From: Saccharopolyspora hirsuta
GTDB taxonomy: Bacteria > Actinomycetota > Actinomycetes > Mycobacteriales > Pseudonocardiaceae
Reading direction: 5' to 3'
DNA: 64,000 nucleotides
Assembly: GCF_008630535.1 (NCBI RefSeq)
Contig: NZ_VWPH01000005.1
Location: 465,564-529,563 of the forward strand
How positions within the stretch are numbered: position 1 is the first letter of the stretch; every line of letters begins with the position of its first letter. The position numbers and the translations under genes are program-made. The notes under the pieces are model-generated. The model saw nothing but the letters and a program-made list of their open reading frames with translations, made no database searches and was not told the DNA's origin. Below, in pieces: positions 33,094 to 42,423 of this stretch.

Positions 33094-34431
33094 TCAGCCG
33101 CCGATGCGGGCGGCGACGGCCAGCAGGACGTCCTCCCGGCCCGGTCGGCCGACGAGCTGGAGGCCGACCGGGAGCCCGCCGAGCACACCGGCGGGCACCG
33201 ACACCGCGGGGACGCCCGCGAGGTTCCACGGCTTGGTCAGCCCGATCAGCGCGCCGCGCACGTCCGCCGCGGTCCCGTCGACGGGGATCTCGCGGCGGCC
33301 GAGCTCGGTGGCCACCACGCAGGTGGTGGGCGTGGCCAGCAGGTCGACCTCGGACAGCAGCTCGTGGACCTCGCGCCGCCACTCCTCGCGCGCGGCGAGC
33401 GCGCGCACGTGCTGCCAGCCCGCGGTCCGGGCCGCCTGCCGCAGCCGGTCCAGGACGTCGTCGGTGAACAGCTCCGGGTGCTCGGCCACGCGCTCGGCGT
33501 GGTTGGCGTAGGCCTCGCTGAACTGGATGCCCAGGAAACCGCGGTGCACCACGTCCGGATCGCGGATGCCGACCTCGCGCACGGCCAGCCCGTCGACGTC
33601 GAGCGCGGCGCGGGCGATCCGGGTGATCTCCGGGTCCGTCGGGTGCAGCGCGCCGGGGTCCAGCCACCCGATGCTCGCGGTCTCCCCGCTCTCGCCGCTC
33701 GGAGTGCTGCGCAGCCCGGCCAGGACGCGGTAGCCGGTGCGGCAGTCCTGCGGGGTGCGGGCCAGCACGCCGACGTGGTCCAGCGACTGCGCCAGCGGGA
33801 ACACCCCGTCGGTGGAGATCGCGCCGTACGCCGGTTTGAACCCCACCACCCCGCACAGCGCGGCCGGGATGCGCACCGATCCCCCGGTGTCGGTGCCCAG
33901 CGCCAGCGGCACCATCCCGGCCGCGACCGCGGCGCCGCTGCCGCCGCTGGAGCCGCCGGTGATCCGGGTGGTGTCGTGCGGGTTGCGGGACGGGCCGCGG
34001 TGCGCGCTGTCCCCGGTGGGGCCGAAGGCGAACTCGTGGGTGGTGGTCTTGCCGACCAGCACCGCACCACCGGTGCGCAGCCGCCGCACGCACTCGGCGT
34101 CCGATGTGGACACGTGCTCGGCGAAGTGCGCCGAGCCCATCGCGGTGGGCAGCCCGGCGACCTCGATGATGTCCTTGACCGCCACCGGGATGCCGTGCAG
34201 CGGACCGCGGTCGAGTCCTTCGGCCAGTTCGGCGTCGGCCTTCTCCGCGGCCTGCACCGCTCCTTCGCGGTCGACCGCGGTGAAGGCGTTGAGCTCGCCG
34301 TCGAGCTCGTCGATGGTGCGCAGCGCGGCCCGGGTGAGCTCGACGGCGCTGGTCTCACCGGCGCGCAGCCGGTCGGCGAGTTCGGTGATCGTCCGGTCGC
34401 GGAAGAACCCCGCAGGGCTGTGCTGGGTCAA
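33094..34431 (-). CDS. Amidase signature family amidase
   Basis: This 445-residue protein has the amidase Ser-cisSer-Lys triad at the family spacings: Lys86 (AVKDII), Ser161 (GGSSGGSG) and Ser185 (TGGSVRIP), with 75 and 24 residues between them, as in FAAH. It hydrolyses an unknown amide. I chose TTG 34431 because GGAGGAG lies 8 nt upstream; ATG 34464 is an alternative. Either start lies inside the 3' end of cydC, an overlap of 77-110 nt in a different frame. It ends 3 bp from the convergent dehydrogenase. Confidence 0.8.
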   Translation of the reverse strand: MTQHSPAGFFRDRTITELADRLRAGETSAVELTRAALRTIDELDGELNAFTAVDREGAVQAAEKADAELAEGLDRGPLHGIPVAVKDIIEVAGLPTAMGSAHFAEHVSTSDAECVRRLRTGGAVLVGKTTTHEFAFGPTGDSAHRGPSRNPHDTTRITGGSSGGSGAAVAAGMVPLALGTDTGGSVRIPAALCGVVGFKPAYGAISTDGVFPLAQSLDHVGVLARTPQDCRTGYRVLAGLRSTPSGESGETASIGWLDPGALHPTDPEITRIARAALDVDGLAVREVGIRDPDVVHRGFLGIQFSEAYANHAERVAEHPELFTDDVLDRLRQAARTAGWQHVRALAAREEWRREVHELLSEVDLLATPTTCVVATELGRREIPVDGTAADVRGALIGLTKPWNLAGVPAVSVPAGVLGGLPVGLQLVGRPGREDVLLAVAARIGG

Positions 34432-36088
34432 CGGTGGCGCCCCCTCCTCCGGCGTTCGGATCATCGTGCGCCCGGATTGCGGAGTTCGTCAACGCTTCCG
34501 CCTCCCACAGGTCCCGGAACGGGCCCGGCACCGCCACCAGTTCCCGGTGCGGTCCGCGCTGCACGATCCGACCGGCGTCGAGCACCAGGACCTCGTCGAA
34601 CTGCGCGAGACCGGCCAGCCGGTGCGTCACGACGATCGTGGTCCGCCCCGCCCGGGCGTGCCGGACGCGCGCCAGGACCTCGTCGGCGAGCTCGGGTTCC
34701 AGCGCCTCGGTCGGCTCGTCGAGCAGCAGCACGTCCGGCTCGGGCAGCAGGGCCCGCGCCAGCAGGAGGCGTTGCCGCTGACCGCCGGAGAGCGGTTGCC
34801 CGGATTCGCCGACGAACGTGTCGAAACCTGCTGGCTGGCGGCGGATCCAGTCGAGCAGCCCGGCCTGCTCGACGGCCCGCTCCAGCTGGGACCGGTCGGC
34901 TCCCGGTGCGGCCAGCAGCAGGTTGTCGCGGATGGTGGCGCTGAAGACGTGCGCATCCTGCGTCACAGCGCGGGTTTCCGGCCGTTCGACGCGGCCCGCC
35001 GAGACAGGTGCGAGCCCGGCGAGGACACCGAGCAGCGTGCTCTTGCCCGCTCCGCTGGCGCCGACGACGGCGACCGCACGGCCGGGCTCGACGGTCAGGC
35101 TCACGTCGGTGAGCGCCGGTCGGTCGTAGTGCGCTGAGACGTCGTGGAGCGCGATTCTCTCCGAGTTCACCTGCGGCAACGCGATCGGCGGCGCGGCGAG
35201 CAGTTCGGTGATCCTCCGCAACGCTGGGCGGTGCTCGGTCCAGCGGCGCGCGGCGTCGGTCAGCGGGAGAACCGTCTCGAACGCCGCCAAGGCCAGGAAA
35301 CCCACCACGGCGGCACCGGTCTGCGACTGCCCGGCCAGCAGTGCCGACCAGGTAACGGCTACCGCCGTCGCACCCTGCAGCAGGACCCCGCCCGCCAGCA
35401 GAGCACTCGACCTCCGAGCCGCTCGACCATCGCGGCGGCGCATCCGCGCTGAGTGCTGCTCGGCGCGCGCGACCGCTGCGGGGACTGCACCGAAGGCGGC
35501 CAGTTCCCGAGCGCCGTCCACGAGATCGGCTGCGGCGACGGCCAGTTCGGCTCGATCGGCAGCGGTCCGGTCCTGCCGGTGGGACAGCACCGCCAAGGCC
35601 GGGAGGGCCACCGCCGCGACCAGCAGACCAGCGGCCAGCACCGCTCCGGCGGCCGGGACCACCGCGGTGCAGGCGATCACCGAACCGGTGGCGACGACCA
35701 GGGCGATCACGGCCGGGGAGAGGCAGCGCAGCAACAGCTCCTGCACGCTGTCGACGTCGGAGACCAAGCGGGACAGGGCATCTCCGTCGCGCAGCGCCGG
35801 TCGGCCCAGCTGTGCCCGGAACACCTCGGGACGCAACCGCGCGACCGCCCGCAACGCGGCGTCGTGACCCGCCAGGCGCTCCAGGTAGCGGAACGCGCCG
35901 CGGGCCAGCGCACAAGCGCGAACGCCGACGATTCCCAAGCTCAGCGCGGACAGCGCGGGCTGTTCGGCCGCACGGGTGATGAGCCACGCCGCCAGCGCCA
36001 TCAGCCCCACCGCGCACAGCTCGGCGATCACTCCGGCGGCGATGGCGGCGAACAGGCGAAGCCAGGTTCGGCGTAGAACTCGATTCAT
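34355..36088 (-). CDS. cydC: Thiol reductant ABC exporter subunit CydC
   Basis: This 577-residue half transporter has membrane helices in residues 10-290 and an ATPase domain with Walker A GASGAGKST, signature PLSGGQRQR and Walker B VLLLDEPTEAL. With CydD it exports cysteine or glutathione-like thiols needed to assemble cytochrome bd. Its last 35 residues run into the amidase leader and look unconserved. ATG 36088 shares a base with the cydD stop; a GTG one codon upstream is possible. It is the last gene of cydABDC. Confidence 0.85.
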   Translation of the reverse strand: MNRVLRRTWLRLFAAIAAGVIAELCAVGLMALAAWLITRAAEQPALSALSLGIVGVRACALARGAFRYLERLAGHDAALRAVARLRPEVFRAQLGRPALRDGDALSRLVSDVDSVQELLLRCLSPAVIALVVATGSVIACTAVVPAAGAVLAAGLLVAAVALPALAVLSHRQDRTAADRAELAVAAADLVDGARELAAFGAVPAAVARAEQHSARMRRRDGRAARRSSALLAGGVLLQGATAVAVTWSALLAGQSQTGAAVVGFLALAAFETVLPLTDAARRWTEHRPALRRITELLAAPPIALPQVNSERIALHDVSAHYDRPALTDVSLTVEPGRAVAVVGASGAGKSTLLGVLAGLAPVSAGRVERPETRAVTQDAHVFSATIRDNLLLAAPGADRSQLERAVEQAGLLDWIRRQPAGFDTFVGESGQPLSGGQRQRLLLARALLPEPDVLLLDEPTEALEPELADEVLARVRHARAGRTTIVVTHRLAGLAQFDEVLVLDAGRIVQRGPHRELVAVPGPFRDLWEAEALTNSAIRAHDDPNAGGGGATVDPAQPCGVLPRPDDHRTRRPAARR

Positions 36089-37680
36089 CACGCCACCCCC
36101 ACAACCGATCCGTTGTGCAGGCGGATCACCCGGTCGACGGCTTTCAGGAGGGCCGGTCGGTGTGCCACCGCGATCGCGGTCCGGCCGTGGAGCACCTCAG
36201 CGGCCGAGGCGGCCAGCACACCTTCGGTGTGCAGGTCCAGGCGCGCTGTCGGCTCGTCCAGCAGGACGATCGGGGCGTTCTTGAGGTAGGCGCGGGCGAC
36301 CGCCACGCGTTGCCGCTGACCGGCGGAGAGCTCGGCCCCGCGCTCCCCCAGGCGGGTTCGGTAGCCGTCCGGGTGCTGCTCGATGAACTCCGCCGCGTGC
36401 GCCGCGCGTGCCGCCGCCCGGACTTCCGCCATCGAGGCACCGGCCGCGCCGAGGCGGATGTTGTCCGCGATCGTCCCGGCGAACAGGTGCGGGTGCTGCG
36501 GCACCCACGCGACCTGGCGGCGCCACTCCGCCACGTCGAGTTCGCGCAGGTCGACGCCGTCCACCAGCACCCGGCCGGAGGTGGGCCGGACGAAACCGAG
36601 CAGCAGGTGCAGGACGGTGGACTTGCCCGCGCCGCTGGGTCCGACCAGCGCCACCCGCTCCCCCGGCCGGACCACGAGCGAAACGCGGTCCAGCACCGGG
36701 TTCTCGTGGCCGGGGAAGTGCACGCTGACGTCCTCGAATCGGATCTCTCCCGCGGTGGCCTCCCGCCGCGTCCCGCCCTGCTCCGCGGTCGGGGTGTCCA
36801 GGACCTCGAAGACCTGCTCGGCCGCTGCCATCCCTTCAGCAGCGGCGTGGAACCTGGTGCCCAGCGCCCGCAGCGGCAGCAACGCCTCCGGCGTCAGCAG
36901 CAACACCACCAGGGCCGTGGTCAGGTCCATCCCGCCGGACAGCAGCCGCAACCCGACCGGTACCGCGACCAGCGCGACCGCCAGCGACGACACCAGCTCC
37001 AGCGCGAAGCCCGACAGGAACGCCACCCGCAGCGCGCGCATCGTCGCCGAGCGGTGCTCGTCGGCCATCCGCGCGATCACCTGCTGCTGGTGCTCGGCCC
37101 GCCCGAACACCCGCAGCGTGCTCAACCCGGCCAGCACGTCGCGGAAGTGCCCGCCGAGCCGCTGCAGGTGCGTCCACTGGTCGTCGGTCACGTCGCGGGT
37201 GCGCAGGCCGATCAGCGCGCCGAACAGCGGGATCAGCGGGAGGGTCAGTGCGACGATCAGCGCGGAAGGCCAGTCGGCCAGCCCCAGCCGCACCAGCACG
37301 ACCGGCGGCACGAGCACCGCGACCGCCAGCTGCGGCACCACACCGGTGATCGCCGGTTCCAGCGCGTCGACCCCCTTCGTGACGAGCGTGCTGAACGCCC
37401 CGCTCGACCGCTGCGCCGCCGCCCGAGCAAGAAGCGAACTGCGCAGGTCTGCCTTGAGATTCGCGGCGGCTCCTTGCACGACGGCATTGCTGCACCAGGC
37501 GGTGCAGGCGCGCAGCACCACGGCACCTGCGAGCCACGGCAGGTAGGTGGGGTCGAGCAGTGCGATGGCGCGGGCGAGCAGGTCCGCCTGCGCGATGATC
37601 AGCCCGGCCTGCACCGGCGCCAGGACCGCCACCGCGAACCGGGTTCGCCGGGGCAGCAGGCCGAGGAGTCGCTTGTTCAC
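36088..37680 (-). CDS. cydD: Thiol reductant ABC exporter subunit CydD
   Basis: This 530-residue half transporter pairs with CydC. Membrane helices cover residues 10-280. The ATPase part has Walker A GPSGAGKST, signature ELSAGQRQR (Gly-Gly replaced by Ala-Gly) and Walker B IVLLDEPTARLD. It is slightly short for CydD. The start, GTG 37680, overlaps the cydB stop by 4 nt. The order cydA-B-D-C in one transcript couples oxidase synthesis to its assembly factor. Confidence 0.87.
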   Translation of the reverse strand: MNKRLLGLLPRRTRFAVAVLAPVQAGLIIAQADLLARAIALLDPTYLPWLAGAVVLRACTAWCSNAVVQGAAANLKADLRSSLLARAAAQRSSGAFSTLVTKGVDALEPAITGVVPQLAVAVLVPPVVLVRLGLADWPSALIVALTLPLIPLFGALIGLRTRDVTDDQWTHLQRLGGHFRDVLAGLSTLRVFGRAEHQQQVIARMADEHRSATMRALRVAFLSGFALELVSSLAVALVAVPVGLRLLSGGMDLTTALVVLLLTPEALLPLRALGTRFHAAAEGMAAAEQVFEVLDTPTAEQGGTRREATAGEIRFEDVSVHFPGHENPVLDRVSLVVRPGERVALVGPSGAGKSTVLHLLLGFVRPTSGRVLVDGVDLRELDVAEWRRQVAWVPQHPHLFAGTIADNIRLGAAGASMAEVRAAARAAHAAEFIEQHPDGYRTRLGERGAELSAGQRQRVAVARAYLKNAPIVLLDEPTARLDLHTEGVLAASAAEVLHGRTAIAVAHRPALLKAVDRVIRLHNGSVVGVA

Positions 37681-38453
37681 AGGTACAGCGGCCTTTCCGC
37701 GCGAGCCCGCAAGACCCACCACACGCAGACCTGGGCGGCGATCAGGAACGGTGTGAGCACCAGCGCGGCGGGCAGCAGCAGCCCGAGCGTGGCGGGGTCG
37801 GCAGTGCTCTCCAGCAGCGGCAAGCGGAACCCGACCGCCAGGCACAGCACCACCATCACCCCGGAGGTGAGCGCGAGTCCCCGCCACTCCCCGAAGCGGC
37901 CGAACAACGCACCGGCGCGCTGGCGCGGCAACCCGGACAGCCGGAGCCGGGCGAACGCCAGCCCGTGCACCGCGAACAGCGTCGCGACCGCCACCCCGGC
38001 CAGCAGTGCACCGGGCCCGGTGGCCACCTCGCCGACCTGGCCCGCGAGCAGCCCGGCGAACATCCAGCCCCAGCTCAGCGCCACCACCCAGCTGCCGCCG
38101 GTGATCGCCGCGTCGCACACCGCCCACCACCCGCGGGCATCGGCCCGGCCCCGCAGCCACAGCCCCATGTCGCGCACGATCCACCCGGTCAGCAGCAGCA
38201 CCACGGCCGGGAACTGCCCGGTGAGCAGTTCGCCCTCCAGCTCCGGGAAGGAACCGACCAGGATTCCGGCGGTGGCCACCAGCCACACCTCGTTGCCGAG
38301 GAAGAACGGCGCGATGCCGGTGATGACCAGCCTCCGCTGCCGCGCGTCCCGCCCCAGTGCGGGCAGCAGCATGCCGACGCCGATGTCCGCACCGCCCAGC
38401 AGGAAGTAGCCGAGGGCGAACACACCCAGCACCGCGATAGCCAGCAGTTCCAC
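37677..38453 (-). CDS. cydB: Cytochrome bd oxidase subunit II, short form
   Basis: This 258-residue membrane protein aligns with the N-terminal and central part of CydB: LGYFLLGGADIGVGMLLP near the start and FFLGNEVWLVATAGILVGSFP. About seven helices are visible. Classical CydB has 330-380 residues and nine helices, so this copy is roughly a quarter shorter and probably lacks terminal helices. It is preceded by the cydA stop 10 nt away, and no frameshift is visible around the end. Confidence 0.82.
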   Translation of the reverse strand: MELLAIAVLGVFALGYFLLGGADIGVGMLLPALGRDARQRRLVITGIAPFFLGNEVWLVATAGILVGSFPELEGELLTGQFPAVVLLLTGWIVRDMGLWLRGRADARGWWAVCDAAITGGSWVVALSWGWMFAGLLAGQVGEVATGPGALLAGVAVATLFAVHGLAFARLRLSGLPRQRAGALFGRFGEWRGLALTSGVMVVLCLAVGFRLPLLESTADPATLGLLLPAALVLTPFLIAAQVCVWWVLRARAERPLYL

Positions 38454-38463
38454 GATTCGCTCC

Positions 38464-39723
38464 TCAGAACGCGGCGGAGATCGGACGGGGTTCGGCTTCG
38501 GGCCCGCTGCCCAGCGCGACCGCGTCGGGCCCGCGCACCGCCTGGCGCAGCAGCAACCACCAGTTGACCACCAGCAGCAGTCCGAACAGGACGGTGAAGA
38601 CCAGCAGCGAGGTCCGCATCGCCGTCGCGGACACGTCGGAGACCGCGTCCTCCACGCGCAGCACGCCGTCGATCACCCACGGCTGGCGGCCCATCTCGCG
38701 GAACACCCAGCCGGAGATCATCGCCAGGTAGGGCAGCGGAACGGCCGCCACCAGCACCAGGTGCCACAACCGGAACCGCCGCACCACCGGTTTGAAGAGC
38801 GCGAGCAGCGCGCTCGGCACCAGCAGGTACAGCAGCAGCGCGAAGGCGAGCAGCATGACGATCCCGCCCGCCCTGGTCCAGGGCTCCGGCGGCACGTAGT
38901 CACCGGGACCGAAGCGGCCCACCAGCTCGGCCTGCAGCTCCGCGATCCGCGCGCTGTCCCGGCTGAAGACCGCGAGCTTCATCGGCTGCAGGTGGCCGAA
39001 CTGCAGGCCACCGGCCACCACCGTTGCGAACAGCGCGGGCAGCGCGCTGAACAAGCCGATGCGCAGCGACTTGGTGAACAGCTCCACCTCGGCGGTCCGG
39101 CGGAACAGGTGCAGGGCGCTGATGCCCGCCACGAAAACCCCTGCGGTCACCAGGGATCCGCCCAGGACGTGCCAGAACGCGTTGGTGGCGGCCGGATTGG
39201 TCAGCACCGCCCAAGCGTCGGTGAGCCGCAGCACGCCGTCGGTGTGCTCGTAGCCCACGGGGTTCTGCAGGAATCCGTTGGACACCAGGATCCAGTACGC
39301 CGAGGCGTAGGCGGTGAGCACGACGACCCAGATGAGCCCGAGGTGCACCCAGCGGTTCAGCCGCCCCCAGCCGAAGATCCACAGCCCCAGGAACGTCGAC
39401 TCGACGAAGAACGCGACCAGCGCCTCCATCGCCAGCGAAGCGCCGATGACGTTTCCCGCGGTGTGCATCAGCCCGCTCCAGGCCAGCCCGAACTGGAACT
39501 CCATCACCAGCCCGGTGACGATGCCCACCGCGTAGTTGATCACGTAGAGCTGGCCCCAGAACCGGGTCATCCGCTCGTGCACCGGGTTCCGCGACAGCGT
39601 CGCCCGGGTCTGCACGCAGGCCACCAGCGTCGCCAGCCCGATGGTCAGCGCGACGAACAGGAAGTGGCCGCCAGCGGTCAGGGCGAACTGCAGGCGCGCC
39701 AGGTCGAGGGTCTCCGGATCCAT
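38464..39723 (-). CDS. cydA: Cytochrome bd oxidase subunit I
   Basis: This 419-residue protein is the heme-binding subunit of cytochrome bd. His20 in GGHFLF matches the heme b595 ligand of E. coli (His19), and GWVFREMGRQPW is the hallmark near the quinol site. It oxidises menaquinol and reduces O2 to water at low oxygen. The Q-loop is short, as in actinobacterial forms. I took ATG 39723; a GTG two codons upstream is possible. A twin palindrome lies 75-95 bp upstream. Confidence 0.9.
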   Translation of the reverse strand: MDPETLDLARLQFALTAGGHFLFVALTIGLATLVACVQTRATLSRNPVHERMTRFWGQLYVINYAVGIVTGLVMEFQFGLAWSGLMHTAGNVIGASLAMEALVAFFVESTFLGLWIFGWGRLNRWVHLGLIWVVVLTAYASAYWILVSNGFLQNPVGYEHTDGVLRLTDAWAVLTNPAATNAFWHVLGGSLVTAGVFVAGISALHLFRRTAEVELFTKSLRIGLFSALPALFATVVAGGLQFGHLQPMKLAVFSRDSARIAELQAELVGRFGPGDYVPPEPWTRAGGIVMLLAFALLLYLLVPSALLALFKPVVRRFRLWHLVLVAAVPLPYLAMISGWVFREMGRQPWVIDGVLRVEDAVSDVSATAMRTSLLVFTVLFGLLLVVNWWLLLRQAVRGPDAVALGSGPEAEPRPISAAF

Positions 39724-39797
39724 GCCCACCAGCCTGGCGCCGCGGCGCTCGCCGGACGTCGGGCTGCGGAGGGCACTTCGGGTACCGCGCCGGTTGT

Positions 39798-39817
39798 CCC
39801 CTAGGGGCGCTCCCCTA
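39798..39817. promoter_or_regulatory. Overlapping palindromes upstream of cydA
   Basis: CCCCTAGGGG (39798-39807) overlaps TAGGGGCGCTCCCCTA (39802-39817), which has 6 bp arms and a 4 bp centre. Both lie in the 112 bp between the response regulator gene and cydA. Such sites fit a NarL-type regulator, and one is encoded next door. No promoter elements stand out otherwise. Confidence 0.5.
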
Positions 39818-39835
39818 CACCCGCAGTTGCGGCCC

Positions 39836-40501
39836 TCAGGTCAGCCAGCCCGGGGTGATCAGGGCCGATTCGTAGGCCAGCACCACCAGCTGCGCGCGGT
39901 CGCGCACCCCGAGCTTGCTCATGATCCGGCTCACGTGGGTCTTCGCCGTCGCCGGGCTGAGCACCAGGCGCGCGGCGATCTCGTCGTTGGACAGCCCGCG
40001 CGCCACCAGCACCAGCACCTCCCGCTCGCGGTCGGTCAACGAGCTCAACCGCGGGCTCGGGGCGGGCCGGTCGCTGCGGGCGGCGAACTCGGCGATGAGC
40101 CGCCGGGTGATCGCCGGGGCCAGCAGCGCATCGCCGCGGGCCACCACCCGCACCGCGTGGATCAGCTCGGTCGGTTCGGTGTCCTTGACCAGGAACCCGC
40201 TCGCCCCGGCGCGCAGCGCGCCGTAGACGTGGTCGTCCACGTCGAAGGTGGTCAGGATGAGCACCTTCACCGCGGCCCGCCGCGGGTCGGCGCAGATCCG
40301 CCGGGTCGCCTCCAGCCCGTCCAGCTCCGGCATCCGGATGTCCATCAGCACCACGTCGGGCCGCAGCTCGGCGGCGCGGCGCACCGCCTCGGCGCCGTCG
40401 GCGACCTCCCCGGCCACCTCGACGTCGTCCTCGCCCTCCAGGATGGACCGGAACCCGGCCCGCACCAGCGTCTGGTCGTCGGCCAGCAGCACCCGGATCA
40501 C
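39836..40501 (-). CDS. NarL/FixJ-type response regulator
   Basis: This 221-residue protein has a receiver domain (acidic pair Asp8-Asp9, phosphoacceptor Asp54 in VLMDIRMPE, Lys in VKDTEP) and a C-terminal LuxR helix-turn-helix (LTDREREVLVLVARGLSNDEI). Its partner kinase is encoded immediately upstream. The start is GTG 40501, which overlaps the kinase stop by 4 nt. It probably binds the palindromes at 39798-39817. Confidence 0.9.
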   Translation of the reverse strand: MIRVLLADDQTLVRAGFRSILEGEDDVEVAGEVADGAEAVRRAAELRPDVVLMDIRMPELDGLEATRRICADPRRAAVKVLILTTFDVDDHVYGALRAGASGFLVKDTEPTELIHAVRVVARGDALLAPAITRRLIAEFAARSDRPAPSPRLSSLTDREREVLVLVARGLSNDEIAARLVLSPATAKTHVSRIMSKLGVRDRAQLVVLAYESALITPGWLT

Positions 40502-41637
40502 GGCGCGGCCCGCCACGGCAGGCTGGCCCGCACCCGGAACCCGCCAGCGGGGAGGGGCTCGGCGGAGAACTCCCCGCCCAGCGCCCGCGCGCGCTCCTCC
40601 ATGCCGCGAATCCCGTTGCCCCGGTTGGCGTTCCGCGTCGGCGTCGCGGTCCCGTCGTCATCGATCTGCACCCGCACATCGTGGCCGGAGTAGCGGATCC
40701 GCACGAAGGCCGTGCGCGCGTCGGCGTGTCGGGTCACGTTGGTCAGCGCCTCCTGCACGATCCGGTACCCGGCCAGGTCCACCTCCGGCGGCAGCGACCG
40801 GGGCTCGCCGTCGACCTCGACCCGCACCTCCAGCCCGGTCGCGCGGGCCTGCGCGACCAGGTCGTCCAACCGGGCCAGCCCCGCCGGTGCCTCGTCGACC
40901 TGGCGGAGCACGCCGAGCGCGGTCCGCAGGTCGCGCAGCGCGTCCTTGCTGGCCTGCTTGATCGAGGTCAGTGCCGACTCGGCCTGCGCGGGGTCGGCGC
41001 CCATCCGGTGCAGCGCGGCTCCGGCCTGCACGTTGATCAGCGAGATGTGGTGGCCGAGCACGTCGTGCAGCTCCCGCGCGATCCGCAGCCGCTCCGCACC
41101 GGCCCGGGAGCGGGCCTCTTCCTCCTTCTCCCGCTCCACCGCCAGCATCCGCTGCTCCGCTTCGTGCAGGTAGGCGCGCCGGTTGTGCACCAGACCGCCG
41201 ATCGCGACCGCCGCGACCAGCCACCCGGCGAACAGGTACAGCGAGGTGTCGTCCAGGTGCCGCTGCCCGCCGCCCACCTCGCCGTAGCCGACGAGGAGCA
41301 TCGCCACCACCGCGAGCAGCACCGCAACGGCTGTGCGCCCCTCGGCGGCCACAGTGCACAGCGCGACCGCGAACGCCAGCAGCAGCGGACCGTCCGCCGT
41401 GCTGAGCGGGTAGTAGACGGCGCAGCCCACCAGCACGGCCAGCGCGACGGGGACCGGGAAGCGGCGGCGCAGCACCAGGACCGCGCAGGTGCCGAGGATC
41501 ATCAGCACGTCGAAGAGCCGCAGCGCGCCCCGCTCGACGGCGAAGTTCAGCAGCACGGCGAGCAGCACCACGACTGCGACCAGCACCGCCAGCGCCACGT
41601 CGACCGCGGTGCCTGGCAACCGCCGCAAAACCGTCAT
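40498..41637 (-). CDS. NarL-type sensor histidine kinase
   Basis: This 379-residue protein has four or five N-terminal membrane helices (residues 12-155) and no large sensory domain. A coiled coil leads to the dimerisation helix with His191 in RIARELHDVLGHHIS, then an HATPase domain with GNGIRGMEERA. It belongs to the LiaS/DesK-like HisKA_3 group. It is coupled to the fetB-like gene upstream by ATGA and to the response regulator downstream by GTGA. Confidence 0.9.
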   Translation of the reverse strand: MTVLRRLPGTAVDVALAVLVAVVVLLAVLLNFAVERGALRLFDVLMILGTCAVLVLRRRFPVPVALAVLVGCAVYYPLSTADGPLLLAFAVALCTVAAEGRTAVAVLLAVVAMLLVGYGEVGGGQRHLDDTSLYLFAGWLVAAVAIGGLVHNRRAYLHEAEQRMLAVEREKEEEARSRAGAERLRIARELHDVLGHHISLINVQAGAALHRMGADPAQAESALTSIKQASKDALRDLRTALGVLRQVDEAPAGLARLDDLVAQARATGLEVRVEVDGEPRSLPPEVDLAGYRIVQEALTNVTRHADARTAFVRIRYSGHDVRVQIDDDGTATPTRNANRGNGIRGMEERARALGGEFSAEPLPAGGFRVRASLPWRAAP

Positions 41638-42401
41638 GCCCGGAAGAATAGGCGTCGCCCGGAGCTGGTCAGCAGGCCGCGCGCGACGATCTCCAGCGCG
41701 ACCAGGATCGCCACCGACTCCACCGCCAGCAGCGCCACCAGCACGTAGAGCTGCACGACCCCGGCCTGGACCGGCGTGGCGCCGCCGAGCAGCATCCCGA
41801 CGAACGCGCCGGGCAGCGTCACCGTGCCCACGGTGCGGGTCTGGTCGAGCGCGGGCACCAGCGCGCTCCCGGCCGCGGGCCGGGCGATCTCCAGCCGCGC
41901 GCACCGCCCGGTCATGCCCAGCGCCAGCGCAGCTTCCACTTCGCCGCGCCGATGGTGCAGCTCGTCGAGCAAGCGCCGCCCCGCGAGTGCGGTGGCCACC
42001 ATCGCGCCACCGATGAGCTGTCCCACCAGCGGGATCAGCACCAGCCCGGTCAGCGGCACCGCCCCGGTGACGACCAGCAGGCCCACCGCGGGCGCGACGC
42101 CCGCCGCGATCGGCAGCCCGGCCCACAACCAGCTGCGGTCGCCGGTGATCCGCCGCCCGGCGGTGTGCGCGGCGATCGCGAACATCAGCACGATGAACAG
42201 CGCCGCCAGCGCGGTCGACTGCACGAGGTAGGCGATCAGCAGCGACACCGCCGCCAGCTGCACCGCTCCGCGCACCCCGGCGAACAGCACGTCGCGGTAG
42301 CGGGCCAGCCGCCCGAGCCCGGCGACGGCTGCGGCGGCGATCAGCAGCAGCGCGATGGCCACCCCGAGCGCGGGTGTGACCGGGATGGATCCAGATGGCA
42401 C
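41634..42401 (-). CDS. FetB-like (UPF0014) ABC permease
   Basis: This 255-residue membrane protein belongs to the UPF0014/FetB family, which in E. coli pairs with the ATPase FetA to export iron under oxidative stress. Family marks are the charged loop HRRGEVEAALALGMT and the segment LPGAFVGMLLGGATPVQAG. About six helices are seen. No FetA-type ATPase is adjacent, so its partner must be elsewhere. It is the first gene of a three-gene operon with the two-component pair. Confidence 0.8.
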   Translation of the reverse strand: MPSGSIPVTPALGVAIALLLIAAAAVAGLGRLARYRDVLFAGVRGAVQLAAVSLLIAYLVQSTALAALFIVLMFAIAAHTAGRRITGDRSWLWAGLPIAAGVAPAVGLLVVTGAVPLTGLVLIPLVGQLIGGAMVATALAGRRLLDELHHRRGEVEAALALGMTGRCARLEIARPAAGSALVPALDQTRTVGTVTLPGAFVGMLLGGATPVQAGVVQLYVLVALLAVESVAILVALEIVARGLLTSSGRRLFFRA

Positions 42402-42423
42402 CGCCCGACTCTAGACGGCGGGC

